From the NCBI RefSeq assembly GCF_030815085.1, contig NZ_JAUSWG010000016.1: 64,000 nt of DNA; one strand, given 5' to 3'. Positions 50,211 to 59,535 of the stretch are shown here, in pieces. The notes beneath the pieces were generated by a model. It worked only from the letters and a program-made list of their open reading frames with translations, had not been told where the DNA came from and did no database searches. The stretch comes from Paraclostridium ghonii. GTDB taxonomy: Bacteria > Bacillota > Clostridia > Peptostreptococcales > Peptostreptococcaceae. The number at the start of each line of letters is the position of its first letter. The stretch's first letter is position 1. Made by a program: the position numbers and the translations under genes.

Positions 50211-51378
50211 GTTAAATATAGAAATAGTTAGACAAAGATTTAAGATATATGGTTTTTTTAATATTGTAACTTTATTTGCTGTTATATCAGCTATATTGTT
50301 TGGATTAAAGTTTGCTCAGTTTAAAATAGGTCATTACAATCAACTGACAGTGCTTTTAACAGCAATTATATTAGCTATGTCTTTTGAAGGTGTATTTCCT
50401 AAAAAATTAGAAAAAAAAATATTTAATGTAAAGACATATTTTAATAAATTAGATTTTAAGAGTATTGAAAACTTTTATATGTATAAAAATTTAGGATTAT
50501 TATATATTTTATTAACTTTTGTAATAATACCTTTAGACTTAAACTACTTTGGAAATTTTATATTTTTTTTAATGAGTTCAAGTTTAATAATTTGTTTACA
50601 ACTGGCAATTAAAAGTAAACTTACAAACGAAAAATACACTACAGTTTCATCGATAATAAAGGCTCTATTATTAGTTACAAGCTATGCTTATACCCATGAG
50701 GCTTTTGTTATTCCCTTTGATGAAATTTTAAATATATATACTATAATTTTATATTTAATTATTTCTGGGTTTTTAATAAAAAGTTCATTTAGATTACTAT
50801 ATAATGAAAGTAATACTAAAAATAATTTATATTTTCTTAATTTATCACAAAAAATATTTAAAGTTATTCCTAACAGAGATTTAATATGTGTTATTAGAAA
50901 AAATATATTAATAAAATCTATATTTACTATTATTATAGTAAATCTATTTGTTAAAAAATCAAATAGTACATATTTCTATTCTTTTATTACATGTGTTTTA
51001 GCTTATACTTGTGCGTATGTAAATATATATGTAGAAGTTTTGAAACAAGAAGGTAATAGACTATTGTTTTTTTATTCTTGTAAAGAATTTAAGTTAATTA
51101 GAAAAGAAAAAATTATAAGTATATTTTATATTTCATTACCTATATTTATAATTACAATTGTACCATTGCTATTTACAATTAGCTTTAAAACAATTCTTTT
51201 AAGTTATATTATTAGTATTATTGTATTTAGTGTTTCTGCAACTATAATAAAAATTTCATTAGAAAAAGATAATGATGTAGTTAAAATAATAAACCATAAA
51301 CAAATTATATCACTATTTATTATTTCAATTATATTATCAATAGCTATAGCAAACCTAATGAAAAATTTAATTATCTAA
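50185..51378 (+). CDS. ABC transporter permease, probable bacteriocin immunity/export
   Basis: 397 residues, about 10 membrane helices arranged in two halves separated by FRLLYNESNTKNNLYFLNLSQ. Start GTG 50185 overlaps the ATPase gene; a TTG at 50194 with GGAGAG upstream is an alternative. Rather short extracellular loops; no known family signature. It would form the export or immunity pump with the ATPase. Confidence 0.75.
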   Translation: MRSLIEVFKLNIEIVRQRFKIYGFFNIVTLFAVISAILFGLKFAQFKIGHYNQLTVLLTAIILAMSFEGVFPKKLEKKIFNVKTYFNKLDFKSIENFYMYKNLGLLYILLTFVIIPLDLNYFGNFIFFLMSSSLIICLQLAIKSKLTNEKYTTVSSIIKALLLVTSYAYTHEAFVIPFDEILNIYTIILYLIISGFLIKSSFRLLYNESNTKNNLYFLNLSQKIFKVIPNRDLICVIRKNILIKSIFTIIIVNLFVKKSNSTYFYSFITCVLAYTCAYVNIYVEVLKQEGNRLLFFYSCKEFKLIRKEKIISIFYISLPIFIITIVPLLFTISFKTILLSYIISIIVFSVSATIIKISLEKDNDVVKIINHKQIISLFIISIILSIAIANLMKNLII

Positions 51379-51441
51379 AATATATGTTTCAATAGATGCA
51401 ATGTTAAAATCTCTTAGTAAAAAATTAAACAGGTATACAAA

Positions 51442-51474
51442 ATCCCCCTAGATCCTATTCTAAGGGGGTTATTT
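51442..51474 (+). terminator. Terminator of the bacteriocin operon
   Basis: AATCCCCCTAGATCCTATTCTAAGGGGGTTATTT; GC-rich stem. Confidence 0.8.
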
Positions 51475-51658
51475 ATGAATTTATGTGTTTTATAAGACTC
51501 TAAACTTTTCTTGGAAATAAAAAGAATCCACTTTTTAGTGGTTTCTTTAAATCTGAATTACTTTAAATATTAAAATATTGATAACGAATAAACAACAACT
51601 TCTTATAATTACATTTGTATGGGCCATAAACTTACAATAAGGTGACGATAGACATTTT

Positions 51659-52471
51659 TTAAAAGAAGTTTTTATTAATTAGCTCCAATGAATTGAATAT
51701 TTTTTTTACTTTTTTAGATAAATGATGTTCACCTAGTTCTATATTTATAAGCATTAAAAGTTCATATAAATTTGATAAGAAATAAAGTGTTTGATTATTT
51801 AAGCACCATCGAATTCCGCTTAAAGCAGTTCTTCTCGCTTCCACTTTATTCCCTTTTTCTAAGTATATTTTAGCAGAATTATAAAAACATTTTGATAATG
51901 CTCTAAAATGTATATCTTTAGGTAAATTTGAGTTTAACATTACATTGCTCTTAGTTATATACAACTCAGACTTTCTGCGATTTTTATCTTTGTAAAGAAC
52001 TCCTAATAAATTTAAAATCTGAATTTCTATAGGTAAATAACTTTTCTTAAACTCTGTATAAGTTTCATATAAACTTTCTTCTAATTCATTAATTACTGTA
52101 TCAATTTCTCCATTTAAGTAAAATATACAAGCACTTTTAATATATAATCTTAGTTGTCTATAATTAGATGATTTAAATAAGTGTATATTACTTATTAATT
52201 TTAAGCATTCGTGATATTCCTGAATATAAAATAAGTTTAATAATTTTTCAATTTGTTCTTTTTCTAAAAAATCAAACTCATTTTCTATTAACTCATCAAT
52301 AGTTACATCTAGCTTTTTTGATATTTGATAACAGATATAAAGACTTGGATATAGTTTTAAATTTTCAATTTTACTTAACTCACTTTGAGAACATATATTT
52401 CTAGCTAATTCATTTTGGCTAAAGCCTCTGATTTCTCTTAAATTTTTAATTTTTTGACCAATATATTCCAT
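51659..52471 (-). CDS. HTH-TPR regulator of PlcR/Rgg (RNPP) type
   Basis: 270 residues. N-terminal Xre HTH: IGQKIKNLREIRGFSQNELARNICSQSELSKIENLKLYPSL, then a helical region of repeated 35-40-residue units (LRLYIKSACIFYLNGEID, IQILNLLGVLYKDKNRRK, SKCFYNSAKIYLEKGNK) as in TPR regulators that bind short peptide pheromones. It lies convergent to the bacteriocin operon and may control it. No PapR-like pheromone gene is evident next to it. RBS AAGGAGGC. Confidence 0.8.
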   Translation of the reverse strand: MEYIGQKIKNLREIRGFSQNELARNICSQSELSKIENLKLYPSLYICYQISKKLDVTIDELIENEFDFLEKEQIEKLLNLFYIQEYHECLKLISNIHLFKSSNYRQLRLYIKSACIFYLNGEIDTVINELEESLYETYTEFKKSYLPIEIQILNLLGVLYKDKNRRKSELYITKSNVMLNSNLPKDIHFRALSKCFYNSAKIYLEKGNKVEARRTALSGIRWCLNNQTLYFLSNLYELLMLINIELGEHHLSKKVKKIFNSLELINKNFF

Positions 52472-52944
52472 AAAGCCTCCTTGATTCTAATGAAAATATA
52501 TCAATATTTTTCTTTACTTGTAAACCAATGTTCATATATTAAAAATAACTAATTTTATATTATGATTATTTAGACCTCACCCAAATAAAGGAACAATAGA
52601 GGTTTCGACTAGACTTAATAATAGACTCTTTAAAATAAAATTATTTTTCATAACTTTCACCCCATATTTTTATAAAATTTATTTGTTTAAGTATATCTAA
52701 AAAAAAGTATTTTAAGAGGGAAATATCATAAATTTACCAAAAAATGGAGTAACCGTGAATTCTTTGACAATTTTAGTATTAATATGGAATTAAAATTTAT
52801 ATTAAATGTAAAGCTTAGAAAGATTCTGAAAACTTTGAAATAGTCTAAAATATAATATTTAATGATAATATATAAAGATGGTGTAAGAATAAATAATTTA
52901 TTTAATTTAGCTTATAAAAATATTTAATGGGGTGAATATATTGC
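52472..52944. other. Divergent intergenic region
   Basis: GGTTTACAAGTAAAG at 52530-52516 (minus) repeats the -35-like word of the toxin promoters, but no YCTTTTT box follows at the right distance. Otherwise AT-rich without a gene. Confidence 0.3.
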
Positions 52945-53259
52945 GTGGCAGACATATCTTCTAGAATAAAAGAAAATGATAAAAATATGTACTTAGATGA
53001 GAATAGCCCGCAGGAAGAGGTTAAACAAATAATTAGAGACACATCAATTGCAATTACCAATATAATGATTCAAGCTGTTAATCTAGATTTAAGTACTTGT
53101 TGGGTTGCATGGTTTAATCAGAAAGAAATTAGGCCTATTTTAAATATTCCTAATGATAAGTATGTAGTTGGAATATTAACTCTTGGATATGCCGATGAAT
53201 CTCCAAATCCAAGACCAAGAAAAAGTATTGAAGATATAATTCATTTTGAAAAATGGTAA
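52945..53259 (+). pseudogene. C-terminal half of a nitroreductase-family protein
   Basis: 104 codons from GTG 52945. AITNIMIQAVNLDLSTCWVAWFNQKEIRPILNIP and VVGILTLGYADESPNPRPRKSIEDIIHFEKW are the flavin-binding C-terminal half of nitroreductases (AAxxLGLGTCW-like). The N-terminal half with the other FMN contacts is missing and the start has no RBS, so it is a gene fragment. Confidence 0.7.
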
Positions 53260-53304
53260 AACTTTAAATTAAATACTTTTAAAAATAAGCACATAAGGGG
53301 GAAG

Positions 53305-53347
53305 AATTCTAAGCTTAGTTATTTAAAACTTAAGCTTAGAATTAGAT
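53305..53347. terminator. Hairpin ATTCTAAGCTTAG/CTTAAGCTTAGAAT
   Basis: Arms of about 13 bp around a TTATTTAAAA loop. It lies after the nitroreductase fragment and may be its terminator; there is no T-run. Confidence 0.45.
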
Positions 53348-53640
53348 TAATAAGCTAAATAACATATAATGAAAAAGGTTATTAAAATATAGAAAAATAA
53401 TCTTTTTTAACAAATACAATTACAAATGTTTTTGTTAATTTGATACTTAACGAATATACTACAATCTATAATTATATATATTAATTAATATTTAATATAT
53501 ATAATTAGCATCTAATATCGTCCAAAAAGCGATTTTTAAAGTACAAATAGCTATATAATATTTCGTAATATGGAAAAAAAATACAAAATAAAGTAATATA
53601 TATATATCAATAAATATGACAATGAAAGGATATTTAGATT

Positions 53641-54351
53641 GTGATTAATATAGCAATATGTGAAGATGAATTACATTATAGATTAAAGGCAAAAGCTATA
53701 CTAGAGGAAGTACTAAACTTAAATTCTATAAATTGCAATATATATGAATTTTCATCAGGGGAAGAATTATTGAAGGATTATCCTAAGAATTTAGATATTC
53801 TAATTATGGATATACAAATGAAACTAATAAATGGAATGGATACGGCAAGGAGAATAAGAGAGTTTGACGAAAACTTAGAAATAATATTTATGTCGTCATT
53901 TTCTGAATTTATGCAGGAAGGTTATGAAGTTAAAGCATATCGATATATATTAAAGCCTATAAATGAAAAAAATTTTTCGAAGAATATTTTACCTTGTATA
54001 GAAAAGGTAATAAGAAACAGAAATAACTATCTAACTTTAAATGTTAAAAACTATATAGATAGAATTAGAATAGATTCTATTATTTATATAGAAACAGCTA
54101 GACCTAATATATTAATTTATACATTTAATAATATGTATACTATTAAAATGAGTATTTCTAAAATAGAAAATATTTTAAAAAAATATGGATTTTTTAGATG
54201 TCATAATAGTTATATAGTTAATTTAAAATTAGTAGAATCAATGAATAGTAGTTTTATAATAGTAGAAGGAAAAGAAATACCAATAAGCAAATATAGACTT
54301 AAAGAATTAAAGCTAGCTATAACAAATATATTAGGAGACATAATATGTTAG
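53641..54351 (+). CDS. LytTR-family response regulator (AgrA-like)
   Basis: 236 residues, starting at GTG 53641 with GAAAGGATA upstream. Receiver domain: ICEDE (acidic pocket), phospho-Asp in LDILIMDIQMKLINGMDTA, Lys in YILKPINE. C-terminal LytTR domain: IYIETARPNILIYTFNN, FFRCHNSYIVNLKLVESM and EIPISKYRLKELK. It overlaps the kinase gene by 7 bases. Regulators of this type are part of peptide-sensing circuits and often control bacteriocin or toxin genes; here the Cys-rich peptide array follows 530 bases after the kinase gene. Confidence 0.92.
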   Translation: MINIAICEDELHYRLKAKAILEEVLNLNSINCNIYEFSSGEELLKDYPKNLDILIMDIQMKLINGMDTARRIREFDENLEIIFMSSFSEFMQEGYEVKAYRYILKPINEKNFSKNILPCIEKVIRNRNNYLTLNVKNYIDRIRIDSIIYIETARPNILIYTFNNMYTIKMSISKIENILKKYGFFRCHNSYIVNLKLVESMNSSFIIVEGKEIPISKYRLKELKLAITNILGDIIC

Positions 54352-55652
54352 AAAGAATAGGTATAAACCTCGGGGATTTTACTAATATAATTACATTATA
54401 CATAGATTGGATTATATTTTTTGCTTTGCTAAATATAATTGGGAAAAAATATATATCTAATAGAGTATATGTATTTAGCGTTATATTAATAAGCATATTT
54501 ATGGTAGTTATAAATGCATTTAATATATTTTCAAATACAAGGATTATTTTACGTATTATAACAAGTATTTTATTTTATAAATTAGCTTATAAAGAGAATA
54601 TTTATAAATGCATAATAGTAAATTTTATATTTTGGATAGGATTAATTCTTATAGAATACATGTCTATAGACATAGTGGCTATAAGTAATAATTTAGACAG
54701 CACATATATGATAGCAAATGAACCTATATTAAGAATTAAAGCTATACTTTTATCAAAGATATTATTACTTACATGTTTTACAATATTAAAATATTTTAGG
54801 CTATCATTAGAATTTGAACAAAAAGATTTGGCATTAATAGGAATACCTATATTATCTAATATAGTAATACTATTATTAGTATTTGAACATAATTTTAATC
54901 AAAATATATATATATTAGTGTTAATAATCCTGTTAATGATTTTATCAAGGAAAGTTTCATTGATAACAATAAGTAAAATTTTGCAATGCGATAAGCTTAA
55001 GTTAGAGAATGAGCTTATCCATGAAAGAATAAAAACAAATAGTAAGAGTTATGAAAATATAAATGAAATTCATAATAAACTAAGGTATGTTTATCATGAT
55101 TTAAAAAATCATATTATATGTATTAAAAATTTTAATACAAAAGAAGAAATTATATCATATATAAACAATTTAGAACTTCAAATAAGTGATTTTGAGAATT
55201 TTAGAAATACAGGGAATGGAACCTTAGATATAATTTTAGGAGAAAAAACATCTCTTTGTAAAAAACATAATATTGAATTTGAAGATAGTATAAATATTTC
55301 AAAATTGAAATGTATTCAAGATACGGATATATGTGCAATATTTGCAAATGCATTAGATAATGCAATTGAAGCCTGTCTTAAAATAGATAATGAGATGGAA
55401 AAAAGAATTGAAGTTAAAGCTACATATATAAATGGATTTGCAATAATTAAATTTACAAATACTAAAGTTAATGAAATTAAGTTTAGTGATGAACGCATTC
55501 AAACAAATAAGTGTGATAAAAAAATGCATGGAATAGGAATTTCAAGTATAAAATATATAGCCAGCAAATATAATGGTGAAGTAATAATTAATTATTCAGA
55601 TAATGAGTTTATATTAAAAATAATGATTCCTATAAAAGTAGGAGAAGCATAA
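54345..55652 (+). CDS. Membrane sensor kinase, AgrC/GHKL type
   Basis: 435 residues: about six to seven membrane helices to residue ~205, a coiled dimerisation segment with the phospho-acceptor region VYHDLKNHIICIKNF (His before DLKNH), and a GHKL ATPase end with the N-box FANALDNAIEAC and glycine-rich GIGISSIKYIA. This is the AgrC/ComD class that senses peptides. No agrB or agrD gene is adjacent, so its signal must come from elsewhere or be one of the Cys-rich peptides. Confidence 0.88.
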   Translation: MLERIGINLGDFTNIITLYIDWIIFFALLNIIGKKYISNRVYVFSVILISIFMVVINAFNIFSNTRIILRIITSILFYKLAYKENIYKCIIVNFIFWIGLILIEYMSIDIVAISNNLDSTYMIANEPILRIKAILLSKILLLTCFTILKYFRLSLEFEQKDLALIGIPILSNIVILLLVFEHNFNQNIYILVLIILLMILSRKVSLITISKILQCDKLKLENELIHERIKTNSKSYENINEIHNKLRYVYHDLKNHIICIKNFNTKEEIISYINNLELQISDFENFRNTGNGTLDIILGEKTSLCKKHNIEFEDSINISKLKCIQDTDICAIFANALDNAIEACLKIDNEMEKRIEVKATYINGFAIIKFTNTKVNEIKFSDERIQTNKCDKKMHGIGISSIKYIASKYNGEVIINYSDNEFILKIMIPIKVGEA

Positions 55653-55661
55653 GATACATAT

Positions 55662-55701
55662 TAAAAATCTCCCTCATTGATGAGGGAGATTTTTAATATG
55701 T
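55662..55701 (+). terminator. Terminator of the two-component operon
   Basis: TTAAAAATCTCCCTCATTGATGAGGGAGATTTTTAA; strong 13-bp stem. Confidence 0.85.
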
Positions 55702-55845
55702 AAATATGAAATATGTTTGATAGTTTATCATATAAATTTTCAATAACTCGTCTTTTATTAAGCGTAAAACCTAAATCTAATTTCTTTTCATTCTCAAATT
55801 TACTTTTTCTATCAAAATAATTTTATATAATATTTAATTATTTTA

Positions 55846-55878
55846 TCCAAATTGCTATAGTTATAGCCTAGTATGTAG
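55846..55878 (+). promoter_or_regulatory. 33-bp block shared by both Cys-rich peptide arrays, copy A
   Basis: TCCAAATTGCTATAGTTATAGCCTAGTATGTAG; 31 of 33 bases match 62491-62523. In both places it lies upstream of an array (310 and 94 bases from the first start). Candidate binding site of the LytTR regulator or a promoter element. Confidence 0.5.
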
Positions 55879-56187
55879 ATTTGGATTGAAGAAAAGATTA
55901 TTATTTTGTAATATTACTTTAAGAATTGTTTGAAGCATACGATTTTTAAGATATTTAAATAAATTTAGAAAATCTAGACATTAGTTTGAATTTTCTACTC
56001 ACAAACATTTACAGAATGTGCTTTTTAGATGAAACTAAAATACATGCAAAACTGATATATAACAAAGTAACTCTTAAAAAAGCTATTAAAATATCATGTT
56101 CACTTAAAAAATTTATTAAGTAAAAGTACACTTTGAGTGAAAATGAGTTTTAATAAATAAATAAAAATAGAAAGGAGGAAAATAGTA

Positions 56188-56355
56188 ATGAAATTTATAA
56201 AAACGCCAGTAAAAAGATTTGAAGAAGGATATTGCTATGCTTGTGATGGTTTCTGTGCTATAGTCTGTGATGGTAATTGTATTTCTAAAGATATTTGTGT
56301 AAATAAAGATTCTCCAGAATGTGCAAAAAATAGCGGATGTATAGGTAAGGGGTAG
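56188..56355 (+). CDS. Cys-rich RiPP precursor A1 (55 aa)
   Basis: MKFIKTPVKRFEEGYCYAC is the conserved N-terminal part; the rest holds 8 cysteines in all and ends NSGCIGKG. RBS AAAGGAGGAAAATA. It is the first of four tandem genes with near-identical 5' regions. The leader-like MKFIK-P--[KR]F-EGYC start and NSGC motif resemble the Clo7bot family of clostridial Cys-rich peptides as I remember it. The radical SAM/SPASM enzyme downstream is the likely modifier. Confidence 0.8.
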   Translation: MKFIKTPVKRFEEGYCYACDGFCAIVCDGNCISKDICVNKDSPECAKNSGCIGKG

Positions 56356-56377
56356 TTAAAAAAGGAGGAAAATAATA

Positions 56378-56542
56378 ATGAAATTTATAAAAACGCCAGT
56401 AAAAAGATTTGAAGAAGGATATTGCTATGCTTGTAATGGTTTCTGTGCTATTGATTGTCCACAGAATTGTATTATGAAAAATATGTGCACTGAGAACAGT
56501 GGTTGTGTACAAATGGGCTCATGTACAAATAATAAGGGGTAG
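56378..56542 (+). CDS. Cys-rich RiPP precursor A2 (54 aa)
   Basis: Same N-terminus as A1 (MKFIKTPVKRFEEGYCYAC); core has DCPQNCIMKNMC, TENSGC and MGSCTNNKG, with 8 cysteines. 22 bases after the A1 stop with its own AAAGGAGGAAAATAATA RBS. Confidence 0.8.
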   Translation: MKFIKTPVKRFEEGYCYACNGFCAIDCPQNCIMKNMCTENSGCVQMGSCTNNKG

Positions 56543-56564
56543 TTAAAAAAGGAGGAAAATAATA

Positions 56565-56732
56565 ATGAAATTTATAAAAATGCCAGTAAAAAGATTTGAA
56601 GAAGGATATTGCTATGCTTGTAATGGCTTCTGTGCTGTTGATTGTGCACAGAATTGTATTATGAAAAATATGTGCACTGAGAACAGTGGTTGTGTAGAAA
56701 TGGGCTCATGTACAAATAAGGGGCCTAGTTAA
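56565..56732 (+). CDS. Cys-rich RiPP precursor A3 (55 aa)
   Basis: Differs from A2 mainly by MKFIKMPVKR, DCAQN, CVEMG and the end TNKGPS (a base change near the stop extends the tail). Confidence 0.8.
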   Translation: MKFIKMPVKRFEEGYCYACNGFCAVDCAQNCIMKNMCTENSGCVEMGSCTNKGPS

Positions 56733-56750
56733 AAAAGGAGGAAAATAATA

Positions 56751-56915
56751 ATGAAATTTATAAAAACGCCAGTAAAAAGATTTGAAGAAGGATATTGCTA
56801 TGCTTGTAATGGTTTCTGTGCTGTTGATTGTCCACAGAATTGTATTATGAAAAATATGTGCACTGAGAACAGTGGTTGTGTAGAAATGGGCTCATGTACA
56901 AATAATGGGGCCTAG
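56751..56915 (+). CDS. Cys-rich RiPP precursor A4 (54 aa)
   Basis: Nearly identical to A2/A3; ends MGSCTNNGA. Last intact member of array A, followed by a hairpin at 57002-57085 (AAGTGGAAAAGAGAT...ATCTCTTTTCCACTTTTT) that would terminate the array transcript. Confidence 0.8.
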   Translation: MKFIKTPVKRFEEGYCYACNGFCAVDCPQNCIMKNMCTENSGCVEMGSCTNNGA

Positions 56916-57001
56916 TTAAAAAAAGTGATTTTAAGTCATAGAGAATAACCTTACTAGATAGTTTAATATCTTTATAGTAAACATAGAGAATTTATTATCA
57001 C

Positions 57002-57088
57002 TTAGAAAGTGGAAAAGAGATAAATTATACACTTAGAAGAAGTAAATTAAGTTTGTAACTTTTATTTTAAATCTCTTTTCCACTTTTT
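57002..57088 (+). terminator. Terminator of array A
   Basis: AAAGTGGAAAAGAGATAAA and TTTAAATCTCTTTTCCACTTTTT pair over about 18 bp with a 45-base loop. Confidence 0.7.
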
Positions 57089-57160
57089 CGATTTCAGTAG
57101 TTAAATAATTAATACCGAAGATTTTTTCTGGTGTTAAAATTACTTAGGGGGTGAATGTTT

Positions 57161-57305
57161 ATAATCAAATTTATAAAAAACCATCAAGAAATTTCAAAGA
57201 AGGATATTGTTTTCATTCAATTTCTGTATTCAAGAGTGTTGTGAAAATAGTGGTTGTTTAGGTTGTAGGAATTTAATAAATTCTACACAGATGTTATTTA
57301 AATAA
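57161..57305 (+). pseudogene. Degenerate Cys-rich precursor (A5)
   Basis: IIKFIKKPSRNFKEGYCFH in one frame, then after a shift near 57215 CIQECCENSGCLGCRN to a stop at 57303. It lacks a start codon at the expected place and has the frameshift, so it is a broken paralogue of the array genes. Confidence 0.6.
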
Positions 57306-57545
57306 GATATATTGTTAAATCAACAAATTATAGAAATAGGCTTTGTTTTGAAATTAATAGTATATGCACTGAATATACATGTACATAAGTTTGTATTAAA
57401 TACTATTAACTTAGTTTTAATAATCTATGTAATTATTTTGATAATTAATTATTATAATCTTACTCTAATTTAAAATTAAAATAAGAGTAAGATTGATAAA
57501 TAAGATATGACATAAAATATTATTTGAAAGATGAAAGGATCAACT

Positions 57546-58889
57546 ATGAAAAAATCTAAATATAATAAAATAATAAAATTAGAAAATGGAAAGACAATAG
57601 CTTTTAATAGTTTAACTTGTGCATTAGCAGAGGTGGATGAAGAATTTTTAAATGTATTAGAAAATATAGAAAATATAGACACAGATAATATAAGTGGAAA
57701 AATGAAAGAATTAGTTGATAATATGTCAGATGGTAACTTTATACTTCAAGATGAAACAGATGAGTTGAAGTTAATAAAATATAGAAATTATAGTGGGAAA
57801 TTTTCAAGTAACGGTTTAGGATTAGTTATTGCTCCTACGTTAGCATGTAACTTTGCTTGTCCTTATTGCTATGAAACACCGAAGCCTGGTATGATTAGCA
57901 AAGAAGTTCAAGATTCTTTATTAAAAATGATAGAAGAAAATGCTAAACGTAAAAAAAATATTAGTATTACTTGGTATGGAGGAGAACCTCTATTAGCTAA
58001 AGATATAATAGCTGAATTTTCTAAACGAGTTATAGAAATAACTGAAAGAGAAGGAGTTTATTTCTCATCATATATTGTGACAAATGGATATTTAATAGAT
58101 GATGAAGTTATTCAGATTTTCAAAGATTCAAAAATAACTGGAGCTCAAATTACAATTGATGGACCTCCAAGCATTCATAATCAAAGAAGAATATTAAAAA
58201 ATTCAAGTGATGAGACATTTGATAAAATAGTTGGAAATATTAAAAAACTTATTGCTGGTGGAATTTCAAATGTAGCAATAAGAATAAATATTGATAAAAC
58301 TAATGTGAATTATGTTGAAGAATTGCTAGATATTTTAGAGGAAAACGATTTAAAAGATGCAATTATCAGTTTAGGCCACGTTAGCGCATATACAGATGCT
58401 TGTAGTAGTATAGAAAGTAACTGTTTAAGCGTAGCAGAATACGCAAAAGAAGATAGAAAATATCAAAAGATACTTTTTGAAAGAGGTCATAAAGTAGCAG
58501 GTGGATATCCATACTATCCAAGTATAAAAGCAAATTACTGTTGTGCAGATAGTACAAATGCTTTTGTAATTGATCCAGAAGGATATATGTATAAATGTTG
58601 GAATGATGTAGGAAATGTAGACAGGGCAGTTGCAAAAATTGATGAAAAGATAGATGAAAAGATGCATGCTCTAAATATGGAATATATTATGTGGTCTCCA
58701 TTTGAAAATGAAAAATGTGTAGAATGTGAGCTATTACCAATATGTATGGGTGGATGCCCATATAATGGATTATTAAATAATGATCCAAAGTGTGAAAAAT
58801 GGAAATTCAGTCTTGAACAAACAATAATCGCTACATATGAACAAGATGGTAAAACAGAATGTAAAAAAGGATGTTGTGGATGTGAATAA
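57546..58889 (+). CDS. Radical SAM/SPASM peptide maturase 1
   Basis: Start set at ATG 57546, where identity with the second copy (63717) begins; 57531 is an alternative. 447 residues. Radical SAM cluster CNFACPYCYE at C101, C105, C108; GGEP in TWYGGEPLL. SPASM region: YCCADSTNAF, YKCWNDVG, and C391-ECELLPICMGGCPYNG. It ends with a Cys-rich tail CKKGCCGCE. Family role: forms thioether (sactionine/ranthionine) or other radical-made links in Cys-rich peptides using SAM and three Fe-S clusters. The peptide arrays lie directly upstream. Confidence 0.9.
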   Translation: MKKSKYNKIIKLENGKTIAFNSLTCALAEVDEEFLNVLENIENIDTDNISGKMKELVDNMSDGNFILQDETDELKLIKYRNYSGKFSSNGLGLVIAPTLACNFACPYCYETPKPGMISKEVQDSLLKMIEENAKRKKNISITWYGGEPLLAKDIIAEFSKRVIEITEREGVYFSSYIVTNGYLIDDEVIQIFKDSKITGAQITIDGPPSIHNQRRILKNSSDETFDKIVGNIKKLIAGGISNVAIRINIDKTNVNYVEELLDILEENDLKDAIISLGHVSAYTDACSSIESNCLSVAEYAKEDRKYQKILFERGHKVAGGYPYYPSIKANYCCADSTNAFVIDPEGYMYKCWNDVGNVDRAVAKIDEKIDEKMHALNMEYIMWSPFENEKCVECELLPICMGGCPYNGLLNNDPKCEKWKFSLEQTIIATYEQDGKTECKKGCCGCE

Positions 58890-59511
58890 TATTAACTTTT
58901 ATGCTAAAGATTTAAGAGTATTAAAAGGTATTAAGAACTATTCAGACTTTTATAATAGAATAAATAAAATAAGAGAAATATTTGATTTTGATAAAAAAGT
59001 TGTAATAGATGTTATGGATGATTTAAAAGAATTAGAAGATTTAATTGAAATGAAGGTACCTAAATGGGTAATCGGGACAAGTTTCGATAATATAATTTTA
59101 ATCCTAGATCACGATAAATGGAAAAAATCAAATAATGAAACTGTTGAAAATTTAATACTACATGAATTTGTTCATGTAGTATTAAATTTAAAATTAAAAG
59201 CGAATTTACCTATATGGTTAAATGAAGGATTGGCCGTATATTTTTCTGATCAGTATCATTCTTTTAAAAATCAAAACTTTGATAATAATATAGATGTTAA
59301 TTTTTATGAGATAGATTATAGAAATGAAAATGTATATTATATAGGTATTTATGTACTTATTAAATTAATCGATAGATATGGTATAGAAAAAGTTATTCAT
59401 GAGGCCTTAAATACTGAGGATTTTGAAAATAATGAAATTTTTAGTAATGATAATTTATTAAGTCTTATACATAATAATTCAACAAGTAAATTCAAAGATT
59501 TTAACTATTAA
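58882..59511 (+). CDS. Small zinc metallopeptidase (gluzincin, MA clan)
   Basis: About 209 residues from GTG 58882 (GTG 58876 is also possible; both lie after AAAAAAGGATG and overlap the maturase end). HEFVH at H94, E95, H98 and downstream LPIWLNEGLAVYFSDQY with the Glu ligand give the gluzincin site. No signal peptide. Overlap with the radical SAM gene suggests it processes the same peptides, for example removing the MKFIK...EG leader; this is inference. Confidence 0.78.
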   Translation: MNNINFYAKDLRVLKGIKNYSDFYNRINKIREIFDFDKKVVIDVMDDLKELEDLIEMKVPKWVIGTSFDNIILILDHDKWKKSNNETVENLILHEFVHVVLNLKLKANLPIWLNEGLAVYFSDQYHSFKNQNFDNNIDVNFYEIDYRNENVYYIGIYVLIKLIDRYGIEKVIHEALNTEDFENNEIFSNDNLLSLIHNNSTSKFKDFNY

Positions 59512-59535
59512 TTTACTTGTATATAAGGAGGAAAT

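Noticed and set aside
51540..51640. Possible PapR-like pheromone gene next to the HTH-TPR regulator
   Set aside because: The only frame (about 26 codons, MAHTNVIIRSCC...) has no RBS, no secretion signal and no typical processed C-terminus.
52516..52530. GGTTTACA before the HTH-TPR regulator as a sixth regulon promoter
   Set aside because: The -35-like word is present, but no C/T-rich -10-like box follows at 15-16 bases.
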